Part shown: in pieces, positions 34,699 through 43,440 of the stretch
Position numbering within the stretch: position 1 is the stretch's first letter
Layout of the letters: each line of letters opens with the position of its first letter
Source of the DNA: Streptomyces sp. MUM 178J
Lineage (GTDB): Bacteria; Actinomycetota; Actinomycetes; Streptomycetales; Streptomycetaceae
DNA length: 64,000 nt
Assembly (NCBI RefSeq): GCF_022414575.1
Contig: NZ_JADWYQ010000001.1
Coordinates: 124,001 to 188,000, forward strand
Direction of reading: 5' to 3'
Position numbers and translations under genes: made by a program
The notes under the pieces: generated by a model
Told to the model about the DNA's origin: nothing
Database searches by the model: none
What the model saw: only the letters and a program-made list of their open reading frames with translations

Positions 34699-35859
34699 TC
34701 ACCGCCGTGAGCCACTCCCGTACGGCCGCGCTGCCGCCGGGAGCGGAACACCGCTGTCGCGGCCCACCCGGTACCAGTTCTCGACACGCTCGGCGACCAG
34801 CGACCAGTCCAGCGCGGAGGCCGCCCGTGCTCCGAGCGCGCTCATCGTGTTCCGCGCCGGCTCGTCGTCCAGCACGCCGCCCAGCACGCGCACCGCGTCG
34901 GCCGTCGACCCTGACCGGAAGGTCCGGTACACCTCGCCGGCGGTGACCACGGGTTCCAGCGAGGCCTCCGACGACACCACCACGGGGGTGCCCAGAGCGA
35001 GTGCCTCCAGCGCCGCCGTCGGTACGCCCTCTCCCTTGCCGCTGAGTCGGCGCGAGGCGAGTACGAAGACCTCGGCCCGGCGCACGAGCCGGTAGACGTC
35101 CGTCCGCGAGAGCGGACCGGCCAGTTCCACTCCCGGTCCGGCCGCCGCCAGCCGGGCCAGCCGGTCCCGCTCGGGACCGTCGCCGGCGATGACCAGGCGC
35201 AGTGTCGGCCGGGTGCGGGCGAGTTCATGGAACGTCTCGATGAGCAGGCCGTGGTTCTTCACCGGATCCAGGGCGCCGACACTGACGATCAGCCCGGGGT
35301 CACGGGGCGGGGGGCCGGCCGGCGAGGGCATGGCGGACAGTTCCAGGCCGCTCGACATGGTGAGAACGCGCCGCTCGTCCACCCCACGTGCGACCAGGTC
35401 CGCCGCCGTGGCCGAACCGAGGGCGATGAACGCCGCCACATGCTTGAAGGCGTGTGCCGCCAGTCGGGGATGACGCTGAGACAGTGCGCCGTGGACCGTC
35501 AGGTACAGCGGGACGCCGAGGCGTCGGCACACGGGGCCGAGCAGCGATGCGTCAAGATGGTCGCCGTGCAGGTGCACCAGGTCCACGCCGGGCGAACCCG
35601 GACCGGCGCGCAGACGCCGGACGGCGGCTGCGGCCTCCGCGCCGAACGCCAGCCGATCGGACGCGGGCGCCAGCGCCCGTGACAGCGTGGTGGCACGCAG
35701 CGGGAGTCGCGTGGCCCCCCGCGGGACCACGGAGCCGTGGCGGAACGCCATGGTCACCTGGTGCCCCTGAGCAACCTGCTTACGCGTCAGGCTCTCGACA
35801 TGGCGTTCAAGTCCACCCGGCATGGGGGGAACTCGGTAGCTCACCCGGACGATGCGCAT
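34699..35859 (-). CDS. GT4-family glycosyltransferase
   Basis: 386 aa from ATG at 35859, with GTGGAG about 11 nt upstream. ATG at 35880 adds 7 residues. RVSYRVPPMPGGLERHVESL at the N-terminus is the classic GT4 glycine-rich acceptor loop. Donor side: LIVSVGALDPVKNHGLL and VIAGDGPERDRLARL, with ALEALALGTPVV closing the EX7E region. It is the last gene of the reverse-strand priming operon, 95 bp downstream of the priming transferase. Confidence 0.87.
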   Translation of the reverse strand: MRIVRVSYRVPPMPGGLERHVESLTRKQVAQGHQVTMAFRHGSVVPRGATRLPLRATTLSRALAPASDRLAFGAEAAAAVRRLRAGPGSPGVDLVHLHGDHLDASLLGPVCRRLGVPLYLTVHGALSQRHPRLAAHAFKHVAAFIALGSATAADLVARGVDERRVLTMSSGLELSAMPSPAGPPPRDPGLIVSVGALDPVKNHGLLIETFHELARTRPTLRLVIAGDGPERDRLARLAAAGPGVELAGPLSRTDVYRLVRRAEVFVLASRRLSGKGEGVPTAALEALALGTPVVVSSEASLEPVVTAGEVYRTFRSGSTADAVRVLGGVLDDEPARNTMSALGARAASALDWSLVAERVENWYRVGRDSGVPLPAAARPYGSGSRR

Positions 35860-35953
35860 GGCAGTATCGCTCCACCCCACGGCCTACTCGAATACCTGTG
35901 TCGCCGAAGCATCGCCTCCCCTTCCGTTCCCCCGCTGTCCGCCTCGCCGACGC

Positions 35954-37114
35954 TCACTGAATCGGACCAGTGGAAGCACGAGCGCCGGCCGCGCCGAACT
36001 GACCGACGGGGCTGGGATCCTGTCGTACGTCGGAGGCCTCTCCGGCTGTCTGACGGGCCAGTTGCCGTCCCACGGAGAGCCCTGGTCCGGGTACCGCGGA
36101 CGGCGCCCCGCCGGGAAGGGACGGAATCCTCAGCAACATCGCCACCGTGGCGAGGCCGACCACGGCGGCTGCGAGGAGCACGCCACCCGACGGCAGGACG
36201 CCCCGTGCCAGCAGTGCTCCGGACACTGCGCCCAGCGCGGCGAACATCCCAATGATCACGACGGTCTGCCGTACCGTCAGTCCCATGCGGCGCAGCCGGT
36301 GGGACGCATGGTCCAGTCCCCCCTGCAGCAGCGGCCTCGCCTCCCGGTAGCGGGAGAACATCACCAGTGCGGTGTCCACGGTCACGACCAGTGTCGTGGC
36401 CAGCAGCCCGGCCGGCACGGCGAGCCCGGCAGCGTCCTTGTGGAGCACCACCGACGCGGACGCCAGGGTGAAGCCGATGAAGAGGGACCCTGAGTCGCCG
36501 AGGAAGATCCGCGCGGGGTGCCAGTTATGGAGGAGGAAACCCAGACTGGCGCCGGAGAGAGCCACGAGGACCACTCCCAGCCCGGCCTGCCCGCTCGACC
36601 ACGCCTGCCAGCACAGGATCCCGCCGATGACGGCGCACACCGACGAGGCCGCTCCGTCCATGTTGTCCAGCAGGTTGAACGCGTTGGTGATGAAGACGAT
36701 CCACATGACGGCGATAGGGGCGTCGAGCCAGCCGCCGAAGACCGTCGGATGTCCCCCGACCAATACCACGGCCGAGGCGGCCGTCGCCTCCACGCCCAGC
36801 CGCGGCGCCGGGCCCAGCGGACGCAGGTCGTCGATGAGCCCCAGCACCGCGATGATCGCGGCACCCCCGAGCAGTACCGCGAGTCCCGGGTTCCCGAAAC
36901 CTCCGGCGACCGCCGTGACGGCTCCCGCGACGAGCGTGACGACCGCGACCGCGATCCCACCGAGGTACGGGGTCGGCCGGGCATGGCCCTTGCGGCCGTC
37001 GGGTCGGTCGGTGACGTCGTGACGCAGGGCGAAACGCCGCAGCAGTTCCGTCACCAGCGCACCGAGCGACAGGGCCGCGCAGCCGATCGCCACGGTCGTC
37101 GGAAAGGGACTCAC
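35954..37114 (-). CDS. Polyprenyl-phosphate GlcNAc-1-P transferase (WecA/MraY family), priming enzyme
   Basis: 386 aa from GTG at 37114, which overlaps the preceding stop as GTGA. That overlap decides the start over a longer frame. About 11 helices, and the catalytic blocks of the family: KGHARPTPYLGGI, LGLIDDLRPLG (DDxxD-like), NAFNLLDNMDGAAS and IFLGDSGSLFIGF. It transfers a HexNAc-1-P to undecaprenyl (or decaprenyl) phosphate and so starts the repeat unit. It is coupled to the upstream epimerase gene. Confidence 0.9.
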   Translation of the reverse strand: MSPFPTTVAIGCAALSLGALVTELLRRFALRHDVTDRPDGRKGHARPTPYLGGIAVAVVTLVAGAVTAVAGGFGNPGLAVLLGGAAIIAVLGLIDDLRPLGPAPRLGVEATAASAVVLVGGHPTVFGGWLDAPIAVMWIVFITNAFNLLDNMDGAASSVCAVIGGILCWQAWSSGQAGLGVVLVALSGASLGFLLHNWHPARIFLGDSGSLFIGFTLASASVVLHKDAAGLAVPAGLLATTLVVTVDTALVMFSRYREARPLLQGGLDHASHRLRRMGLTVRQTVVIIGMFAALGAVSGALLARGVLPSGGVLLAAAVVGLATVAMLLRIPSLPGGAPSAVPGPGLSVGRQLARQTAGEASDVRQDPSPVGQFGAAGARASTGPIQ

Positions 37115-38181
37115 TGGCCCGCCAGAGCGGTCGTCACGGCGCTCGCCGGGGCCGCGGGATGACCCTCCGCCCTGCCGCCTGGGAGACTCGTCGACGCCAG
37201 GCGGCTCATCTCGTCGCGTGCGTCCGCGATGGCGTCGGTGAGCACGTCGCTGAGGTTGTGTCGGGGCTGCCACCCCGTCAGCGCGCGGAGTTTCGTGGTT
37301 TCCGGGACTCTGCGCTGCATGTCTTCGAAGCCCGCTCCGTATGCCTCGGCGTATGGCACGTGTTCGACCGAGGAGACGCTTCCCGCCTGGGCGATGACAC
37401 GATCGGCGAGTTCACGGACGCTGATCTCTTCGGAGGAGCCGACATTGAACGTCTCGCCCACCGCCCCTGGATTCTCCAGCAGGAGCATCAGGGCCTTGAC
37501 CGCGTCCGCGACATGCAGAAAACAGCGCCTTTGCCGACCGTCCGCGTGGACGGTGAGAGGCTCTCCGCTCACCGCCTGCCTGGCAAAGCGCGGAATCACC
37601 ATCCCGTATGCCGGGCTCTGGCGAGGGCCGACGGTGTTGAAGAACCGGACGATCGTCGCGTTCAGGCCCCGCTCGCGGTGATACAGACCGGTGAGGATCT
37701 CGTCGACCGCCTTGGCCGTGCTGTACGACCAGCGGACCACTGAAGGACTTCCCAGGATTCGGTCTGAGGTTTCGTCGAGCGGTCCGGACGAGTTCTTTCC
37801 GTAGATCTCCGACGTACTGGCCACCAGTACCCTGAGCGAGTGACGCTGGGCCGACTCCAGGACCGTCTCGGTGCCCCTGATATTGGTGATAAACGATTTC
37901 AGCGGCTGCTCGACGATGAGTTTGACCCCGACGGCGGCGGCCAGATGGACCACCGTGTCGCACTCGCCCGCCAGCTCATCGACCAGGAGCCCGTCCAGCA
38001 CGGAGCCGTGGACGAAGCGGAAGCGTGGGTGCTCCTGCGCACCGGCGAGGTTGGCCATTCGCCCGGTGGCAAGGTTGTCGAGGACCACCACTTCCTTTCC
38101 TTCGGCCAACAGCGCCTCCACGAGGTGCGAGCCGATGAAACCGGCTCCGCCGGTGACCAGGTACTTCGAACAAGGATCCAT
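37111..38181 (-). CDS. NAD-dependent epimerase/dehydratase (SDR)
   Basis: 356 aa from ATG at 38181 with GGAG 9 nt upstream. VTGGAGFIGSHLVEALL opens the protein. Catalytic STSEIYG and YSTAK (Tyr/Lys) follow near 120-160, and GDxxQRRCFLHVAD-type and FNVGSSEEISV motifs appear later. It resembles UDP-glucuronate decarboxylase / NDP-sugar dehydratase branches, which fits the NDP-sugar dehydrogenase gene transcribed divergently. The specific product is unassigned. Confidence 0.87.
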   Translation of the reverse strand: MDPCSKYLVTGGAGFIGSHLVEALLAEGKEVVVLDNLATGRMANLAGAQEHPRFRFVHGSVLDGLLVDELAGECDTVVHLAAAVGVKLIVEQPLKSFITNIRGTETVLESAQRHSLRVLVASTSEIYGKNSSGPLDETSDRILGSPSVVRWSYSTAKAVDEILTGLYHRERGLNATIVRFFNTVGPRQSPAYGMVIPRFARQAVSGEPLTVHADGRQRRCFLHVADAVKALMLLLENPGAVGETFNVGSSEEISVRELADRVIAQAGSVSSVEHVPYAEAYGAGFEDMQRRVPETTKLRALTGWQPRHNLSDVLTDAIADARDEMSRLASTSLPGGRAEGHPAAPASAVTTALAGQ

Positions 38182-38431
38182 GCGGGCCGCTCCGGTTCGG
38201 TGGGTGAGTGTCGGACAGCTCCGACGGAGCTCAGTCGTCGTACCGAGCCCAACATTCACCTATGGGAGAAAAGGCGGAAATTGAAACATCGGCACGCCTG
38301 AAGTTACTTCGACGTGGCTGCCTGATACTCGATTGGAGTGACGTCGGGAAGACATGCGGCGGCAACGGGTCCGCCGAGCATCGCGTGTGCCTCAATTGAC
38401 CGGTAGAACATTAGCCGCCCGGGAGGCCACG
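38182..38431. promoter_or_regulatory. Divergent promoter region, epimerase / NDP-sugar dehydrogenase
   Basis: 250 bp, clearly AT-richer (around 38255-38345) than its surroundings, between the reverse-strand priming operon and the dehydrogenase gene. By position it drives both. No clear palindrome was found. Confidence 0.45.
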
Positions 38432-39715
38432 GTGACGATGGCGCACGACGCGCACGAGCAAGAGAAACTGATTGTCGTCGGTCAGGGGTACGTGGGACTT
38501 CCTCTCGCTGTGCGGGCGGTGGCGGCCGGCTTCCGTGTGGTCGGCGTGGACACCGATGAACTGCGGGTGAAGCGCTTGGCCTCAGGCGATTCCTACATCG
38601 AGGGTGTCGACGGCGCATGTTTGGCGGCCGCACTGGACAGCGGCCGCTACGAGCCCACCACCGACTACGACCGGATCGCCGGCTTCGACGTGTGTGTGAT
38701 CACGGTGCCCACGCCGCTGCGTGACGGGGTGCCCGATCTGAGCTTCGTGGAAAGCGCGGGCCGGAGCATCGCCCCTCACATCACGGTCGGCGCCACGGTC
38801 GTCCTTGAGTCCACCACGTACCCGGGAACCACCGAGTGCCTGCTGCGTCCACTGCTGGAGGAGGGCAGTGCGCTCAAGGCGAGCGTGGACTTCCACCTCG
38901 GATACAGCCCCGAGCGCATCGACCCCGGCAATCCGGACTGGCACCTCGAGAACACGCCGAAGGTGACCTCGGGCATCGACTCCACCTCACTGCGCAGCGT
39001 CGAGCGGTTCTACTCACGCATCGTGGAGCAGACGGTTCCGGTCAGCTCGTGCCGCACCGCCGAGCTGACGAAGCTGCTGGAGAACACCTTCCGGCATGTC
39101 AACATCGCGATGGTCAACGAGATGGCGATGATCTCACGGCAGCTGGGAGCGGACATCTGGGAGGCCGTCGAGGCCGCGGGCACCAAACCGTTCGGCTTCA
39201 TGCCCTTCACCCCTGGGCCCGGTGTGGGCGGGCACTGCCTGCCGGTCGACCCCTCGTATCTGTCGTGGCAGGTCAAGAGGCTGCTGCGGCAGGACGTCCG
39301 GTTCATCTCCCTGGCGAACGAGATGAACGACCAGATGCCCGCCTATGTCACCTCGCGGATCACTCGCGGGCTGAACGAGCGGGCCAAGTCGGTCAAGGGA
39401 TCCCGGGTTCTGCAACTGGGTCTGGCCTACAAGAAGAACACCGGGGACATCCGCGAGTCGCCGGCCGTCATGCTCGCCCAGGCGCTGTGCGCGCTGGGCG
39501 CCCATGTCGTCGCGGTGGAACCGCACACCGACTCGCATCTGCTGCCCCCGGACATCATGTGCGTGGAGCTCACCGAAGAGGAGATCCGGGCGGCGGACGT
39601 GGTCGTCGTGGCCACCGACCACGACGTCTTCGACTACTCGCTCGTCGAACGGACGGCTTCATACGTCCTCGACACCCGGAACCGCTGCCGGGGCGAGCGG
39701 GTCGAGGTCCTGTGA
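38432..39715 (+). CDS. UDP-sugar 6-dehydrogenase (UDP-GlcNAc/ManNAc or UDP-Glc type)
   Basis: 427 aa from GTG (GGGAGG 5 nt upstream; an ATG 6 bp later is an alternative). The Rossmann motif VVGQGYVGLPLAV is near 15-27. ITVPTPL, YSPERIDPGN and KLLENTFRHVNIA follow, then the catalytic Cys269 in GGHCLPVDPSYLSW. The GGHCLPVDP form and the SPERIxPG block fit the WbpA/Ugd class of NAD-dependent dehydrogenases that make uronic acids. It supplies an acidic sugar to the polysaccharide. Confidence 0.9.
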   Translation: MTMAHDAHEQEKLIVVGQGYVGLPLAVRAVAAGFRVVGVDTDELRVKRLASGDSYIEGVDGACLAAALDSGRYEPTTDYDRIAGFDVCVITVPTPLRDGVPDLSFVESAGRSIAPHITVGATVVLESTTYPGTTECLLRPLLEEGSALKASVDFHLGYSPERIDPGNPDWHLENTPKVTSGIDSTSLRSVERFYSRIVEQTVPVSSCRTAELTKLLENTFRHVNIAMVNEMAMISRQLGADIWEAVEAAGTKPFGFMPFTPGPGVGGHCLPVDPSYLSWQVKRLLRQDVRFISLANEMNDQMPAYVTSRITRGLNERAKSVKGSRVLQLGLAYKKNTGDIRESPAVMLAQALCALGAHVVAVEPHTDSHLLPPDIMCVELTEEEIRAADVVVVATDHDVFDYSLVERTASYVLDTRNRCRGERVEVL

Positions 39716-39853
39716 GCGCCGGGAACCGCCGCTGAAGGGGACGGGGAACTCCGCACAGGGGCGGAGGGGTACAGGGCGCCGAACCCCTCCGCCCCCGCAC
39801 ATCCCCACCCGCCGACCGGTCCGGGGTTGTCCACAGGCCGCGGGCCTCTAGGT

Positions 39854-39888
39854 CAGAGGGCTCTTGCCGAATCGGCAGGGGTCCTCTG
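39854..39888. terminator. Interrupted hairpin between convergent genes
   Basis: Outer stem CAGAGG/CCTCTG and inner stem TGCCGA/TCGGCA separated by mismatches, between the dehydrogenase and the methyltransferase gene. Moderate strength. Confidence 0.5.
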
Positions 39889-39935
39889 GCGTTGTCGTGT
39901 GTCTGACACCCGGACGGGGAGATGCGGCTCTGGTG

Positions 39936-40613
39936 CTACTTCGCCGGCTGGACGGCCGCCGGCAGGGTCTGGGTGATGCGCCACAGGCGGCGGGGCAGGT
40001 CACCCTCTTCGAAGGGGTGGATCTCGGTGAGGCGCCAGCCCTCTGCGAGGGAGTCGACCAGGGAGCGGTCGAAGAAGTGAACCGCGAAGCCGGCGTGCTC
40101 GAAGATGTTGTCGCCGTGGGGGGTGCCGGTGTTGAAGTGGGCGTCGCCGGTGTGGCGGACGGTGTAGACGAACGTGCCGCCGGGGCGCAGGACTCGGCGG
40201 ATTTCAGCGGTGAGGACGTGGATCTCCTCGGTGGAGAGGGCCATGCACAGCAGCATGTGGGCGAAGACCGCGTCCACCGAGGCGTCGGGGAGCGGCAGCG
40301 GGTCGCGCACGTCGTGGACCAGGGTGGTCACCGTGTCGGCGAGGCCGAGGGAGGCGGCGGCGGACGTCAGTTGGTCGAGGCCGACGGGGCTGAAGTCGGC
40401 GGCGCGGACGGTGAAGCCCTCGCGGGCGAAGAACAGGGTGTCGCGGCCGTGGCCGGCGCCCAGTTCCAGGACGTCCCGGGCGCCTGCCGTGTGGAAGACG
40501 CCTGCGGCGTAGCGTGCCGGCTCCGAGGGTTCGCCGCCGTACATGCCGGGGTGCTCGGTGTAGGTCTGCTGCCAGTGGGCCTGCTGGTCCGCGGCCAGTT
40601 CCCCGTCGTGCAT
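39936..40613 (-). CDS. Class I SAM-dependent methyltransferase
   Basis: 225 aa. DVLELGAGHGRDTLFFAR (SAM motif I, about residues 48-65), VRAADFSPVGLD (motif II) and VDAVFAHMLLCMALS (acidic post-motif) mark a small-molecule methyltransferase of the UbiE/tellurite-type fold. The C-terminus has IHPFEEGDLPRRLWRITQTL. The ArsR-family gene lies 187 bp upstream on the same strand, so it might be a regulated resistance enzyme, but this is inference. Confidence 0.8.
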   Translation of the reverse strand: MHDGELAADQQAHWQQTYTEHPGMYGGEPSEPARYAAGVFHTAGARDVLELGAGHGRDTLFFAREGFTVRAADFSPVGLDQLTSAAASLGLADTVTTLVHDVRDPLPLPDASVDAVFAHMLLCMALSTEEIHVLTAEIRRVLRPGGTFVYTVRHTGDAHFNTGTPHGDNIFEHAGFAVHFFDRSLVDSLAEGWRLTEIHPFEEGDLPRRLWRITQTLPAAVQPAK

Positions 40614-40800
40614 CGCCGTTCACGCCTTTCCGTGCTCAATGGTCAGCAGCCGTCGCATCCGGCTGCGGGAACCGCGCAGCGGCCGTCGATGCGCCGGGCG
40701 TCGCGGCCCTCCAGGCGACGGGCGGCCGGAAGCCGTATGCGGCGGGTTCGGCGCGTCCCGGCGGCCGAGGCCGGACCCCTGGGGTGGAGTGTGGAGACCA

Positions 40801-41139
40801 TCAGCAACAGTCCTTGTCCGCGGCATCCGTGCAGGTCGTGCGGTCGGTTTCGACGGCGACCACGGCGGTGCGCAGATCGTCGAGGGCGTGGCCGAGGCGT
40901 TCGTCGGCCAGTTCGTAGCGGGCCCGGCGGCCGACGGGGACGGCGACGACCAGCCCGCAGTCGCGCAGACAGGCCAGGTGGTTGGAGAGCCGGGTCCGGG
41001 ATATCCCCAGCCGGTCGGCCAGGTCTGACGGATGGGCGGGCGCCTCGCGCAGTGCGAGCAGCAGACGGCAGCGGATCGGGTCGGCGAGCGCGCGGCCGAA
41101 ACGGGCCAGCACCTCGATGTCAGGGGTGATGGTCAGCAT
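40801..41139 (-). CDS. ArsR/SmtB metalloregulator, CmtR-like
   Basis: 112 aa. A winged helix with LARFGRALADPIRCRLLLAL and recognition helix SNHLACLRDCGLVV. The cysteines C57 and C61 in that helix plus C103 near the C-terminus match the Cd/Pb-sensing site of mycobacterial CmtR (family knowledge, from memory), and a CC pair (111-112) ends the protein. Such repressors release DNA on metal binding. No metal ATPase or cation-diffusion gene is adjacent. Downstream is a methyltransferase, divergent is NhaA after 530 bp. Confidence 0.85.
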   Translation of the reverse strand: MLTITPDIEVLARFGRALADPIRCRLLLALREAPAHPSDLADRLGISRTRLSNHLACLRDCGLVVAVPVGRRARYELADERLGHALDDLRTAVVAVETDRTTCTDAADKDCC

Positions 41140-41669
41140 TCACTGATCATATATGAAATCCTGAATTCAGAAGTTTCTGTACTCATTCTCCGTGGATGGG
41201 ATGCGGCTCGCACAGCGTGGTGCGGGGCGGCTTGGTCCGGGACGGGCCGAGGCCGCAGGGCCCCCGGCCCCTGAGGTGGCTTTCGAGCCCAGACGGGCGA
41301 CAGTCGGCGGACGAGGGGTGGATCGGGCGGGCCTGCGCGGGTACGGTCCAGATCCAGGCACACCGAACGCCACCAGCGCCACTCACGGCACACGGAGCCG
41401 GGAGCAGCACGTCGACGGGCGCCCACTCGTCGGGGAGGCCGCCATGCGTGCACACCATCTCGCACAGCCGTACGACGGCGGGGGCAACGGGGCCGGACCG
41501 GCGGGCCGGCGCCCGCGGCGGCCCGCGACGCGCCCGCTGCGCGACGCCCGCCTGTCGCCCGGCGGGCCGTCCCGGTCGGGCGCTCCGCCCGCGGGTACGC
41601 TCATCGACGTCACCGTCGGTCAGCTGCGGGAACGGCTCCCCGGCGCCGTACCGGTCATGTGAGGCGGCG
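41140..41669. other. Intergenic region, no confident gene
   Basis: 530 bp between the divergent ArsR and NhaA genes. The first ~40 bp beyond the ArsR start are AT-rich (ATATGAAATCCTGAATTCAG), probably the ArsR promoter and operator. A 156-codon plus-strand frame ends at 41662, directly before NhaA, but has no ribosome site and strongly Arg/Pro/Gly-biased, shadow-like composition. Confidence 0.45.
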
Positions 41670-43013
41670 ATGAGCCGGGCGAACGGTTCGAGGGGGCTCT
41701 TCCTCCGTCGGCCCGAGCGGGCGGAGCGGATGCTCCTCGCCGACGCCCTGCGCACCGAGACGTTCGGCGGCATGCTGCTGCTGGCGGCCGCGGCGGCCGC
41801 GCTGATCTGGGCCAACTCACCGGTCAGCGCCGCATACGAGACCGTGCGCGACACCCACTTCGGGATACCGGCCCTGGGGCTCGATCTGTCGGTCGCGCAC
41901 TGGGCCTCGGACGGTCTGCTCACGATCTTCTTCTTCGTCGCGGGTGCGGAGCTGAAGCGGGAACTGGTGACCGGCGATCTCAGCCGGCCGGCCACGGCGG
42001 TGCTGCCGGTCGTGGCCGCAGTGTGCGGGATGGCGGTCCCGGCCCTGGTGTACGGGCTGGTCGCCGTGCCGACGGGTGGCACATGGACCGGCTGGGCCGT
42101 GCCGATGGCGACCGACATCGCCTTCGCCCTGGGCGTGCTGGCGGTGATCGACACCCATCTGCCCTCGGCGCTGCGCGCCTTCCTCCTCACGCTCGCCGTG
42201 GTCGACGATCTGGGCGCGATCGTCATCATCGCCCTGTTCTTCACCGCGAGCATCGACTTCGCGGCGCTCGCGGGGGCCGCGGCCGGGCTCGGGCTGTTCT
42301 ACTGGCTGCACCACCGCAGGAGGGTCCACGGCTGGTACTGGTATCTGCCGCTGGCGCTCGTCACCTGGGCGCTGATGTACACCAGCGGAGTCCACGCCAC
42401 CGTGGCGGGCGTCGCGATGGGGCTGATGCTCCGGGTGAGCACCCGGAACTCCTCCGCCGGCGACGGGGAACCGGAGCGAGGTACGGCCGAACACATCGAG
42501 CACCTCGTGCGGCCGGTCTCCGCAGGACTTGCGGTTCCGGTGTTCGCGCTGTTCTCGGCAGGGGTGCCGATCTCCGGAGAGAGCCTGTGGCAGGTCGTCA
42601 GCAGCCCGGAGCCGCTGGGCGTGCTGATCGGCCTCGCCGCCGGCAAGACGCTCGGCATCTTCATCGGCGCGTATCTGGCGGTGCGGTTCAGCCGCGCCCG
42701 CCTCAACCCGGATCTGGAGTGGGAGGACGTCTTCGCCATCTCCGTACTGGGCGGCATCGGTTTCACCGTCTCCCTGCTCATCGCCGAACTGGCGTATCCG
42801 GGCCCCGGCGAGGTCGATCCGATCAAGTCCGCCGTCCTGCTGGGCTCGGTCGCCGCCGCAGTCGTCGCAAGCGTGCTGCTGAAGCTCCGCAACGCCAAGT
42901 ACCGGCGGCTGTACGTGGAGGAGACGGACGCGGCCGACCAGGGGGACGGGAAGCGGGGGGACGGGGAGCAGGGGGAAGAGGACGAGGACGCCGGAGAGGG
43001 AGAAGTGCGGTAG
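41670..43013 (+). CDS. nhaA: Na+/H+ antiporter NhaA
   Basis: 447 aa from ATG, with GAGG 5 nt upstream. The NhaA signatures are all visible: FGGMLLLAAAAAALIWANSP, LLTIFFFVAGAELKREL, VPMATDIAFALGVLAV and VVDDLGAIVIIALFF (paired Asp residues of the ion site). About 11-12 helices. The last ~35 residues are a hydrophilic Asp/Glu/Gly tail. It exchanges cytoplasmic sodium for protons. Confidence 0.95.
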   Translation: MSRANGSRGLFLRRPERAERMLLADALRTETFGGMLLLAAAAAALIWANSPVSAAYETVRDTHFGIPALGLDLSVAHWASDGLLTIFFFVAGAELKRELVTGDLSRPATAVLPVVAAVCGMAVPALVYGLVAVPTGGTWTGWAVPMATDIAFALGVLAVIDTHLPSALRAFLLTLAVVDDLGAIVIIALFFTASIDFAALAGAAAGLGLFYWLHHRRRVHGWYWYLPLALVTWALMYTSGVHATVAGVAMGLMLRVSTRNSSAGDGEPERGTAEHIEHLVRPVSAGLAVPVFALFSAGVPISGESLWQVVSSPEPLGVLIGLAAGKTLGIFIGAYLAVRFSRARLNPDLEWEDVFAISVLGGIGFTVSLLIAELAYPGPGEVDPIKSAVLLGSVAAAVVASVLLKLRNAKYRRLYVEETDAADQGDGKRGDGEQGEEDEDAGEGEVR

Positions 43014-43100
43014 CCGGTGGGAGAGCTGCCGTCAAGAGGTGCACTCCGGCCGCGGGGCTGTCCTGTTCCGAGCGGCCGGCGGGCTGCCGCGCCCCTATCC

Positions 43101-43118
43101 TTCTACACGCCTGTAGAT
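43101..43118. promoter_or_regulatory. Palindromic operator candidate, copy 1 (TTCTACA-N4-TGTAGAT)
   Basis: An 18-bp near-perfect dyad ending 32 bp before the ATG of the small helical protein. Its right arm runs into TAGATAT, which could be a -10 element, so a repressor bound here would block transcription. An almost identical dyad precedes the TerB gene at the same distance. Confidence 0.6.
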
Positions 43119-43150
43119 ATGCAGGGGCAATGACTCGGGAGGGGATTCTC

Positions 43151-43372
43151 ATGGCTTCGATCGACCTGGACAAGGTGCTGGACAAGGCGTGGGCGGACAG
43201 GAGCCTGGCGGAGATCATGGAGGCGCCGGCAGCGGCGTTGAAGGGGGTCTCGGAGCGGGACGGGGAACTGCTCGAGGAGGCCTTCGGGGTCAAGACCGTC
43301 GCCGATCTGGCCGAGTTGAAGTACGTGCGGTGGGCTCAGGCGCTGGGAGCGCTGGCCGCGGCCGCGAAGTAG
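43151..43372 (+). CDS. Small helical protein (helix-hairpin-helix-like)
   Basis: 73 aa from ATG with GGAGGGG 6 nt upstream. The sequence MASIDLDKVLDKAWADRSL then SERDGELLEEAFGVKTVADL is all-helical and the second half resembles a helix-hairpin-helix turn (GVKTVADLAEL). It precedes the Spo0M gene by 68 bp on the same strand and carries the shared palindrome in its leader. Function unknown. The good start signals and conserved-looking composition make it a real gene. Confidence 0.75.
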   Translation: MASIDLDKVLDKAWADRSLAEIMEAPAAALKGVSERDGELLEEAFGVKTVADLAELKYVRWAQALGALAAAAK

Positions 43373-43440
43373 CGCCGGGCGGCGCTGTTTCGCCGTATCG
43401 CACGGAAGACGTACGCACGACAGGAGGAGTGGACGCCGAC

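Noticed and set aside
41192..41662. A 156-codon plus-strand frame ending just before nhaA
   Set aside because: It has no ribosome site, Arg/Pro/Gly-heavy composition and no family similarity. NhaA has its own GAGG site.
43101..43118. Palindrome as a BlaI/CopY operator for the nearby BlaI gene
   Set aside because: Known sites of this family have a 2-bp centre (TACA-N2-TGTA). Here it is 4 bp, and no copy lies at the BlaI promoter itself.
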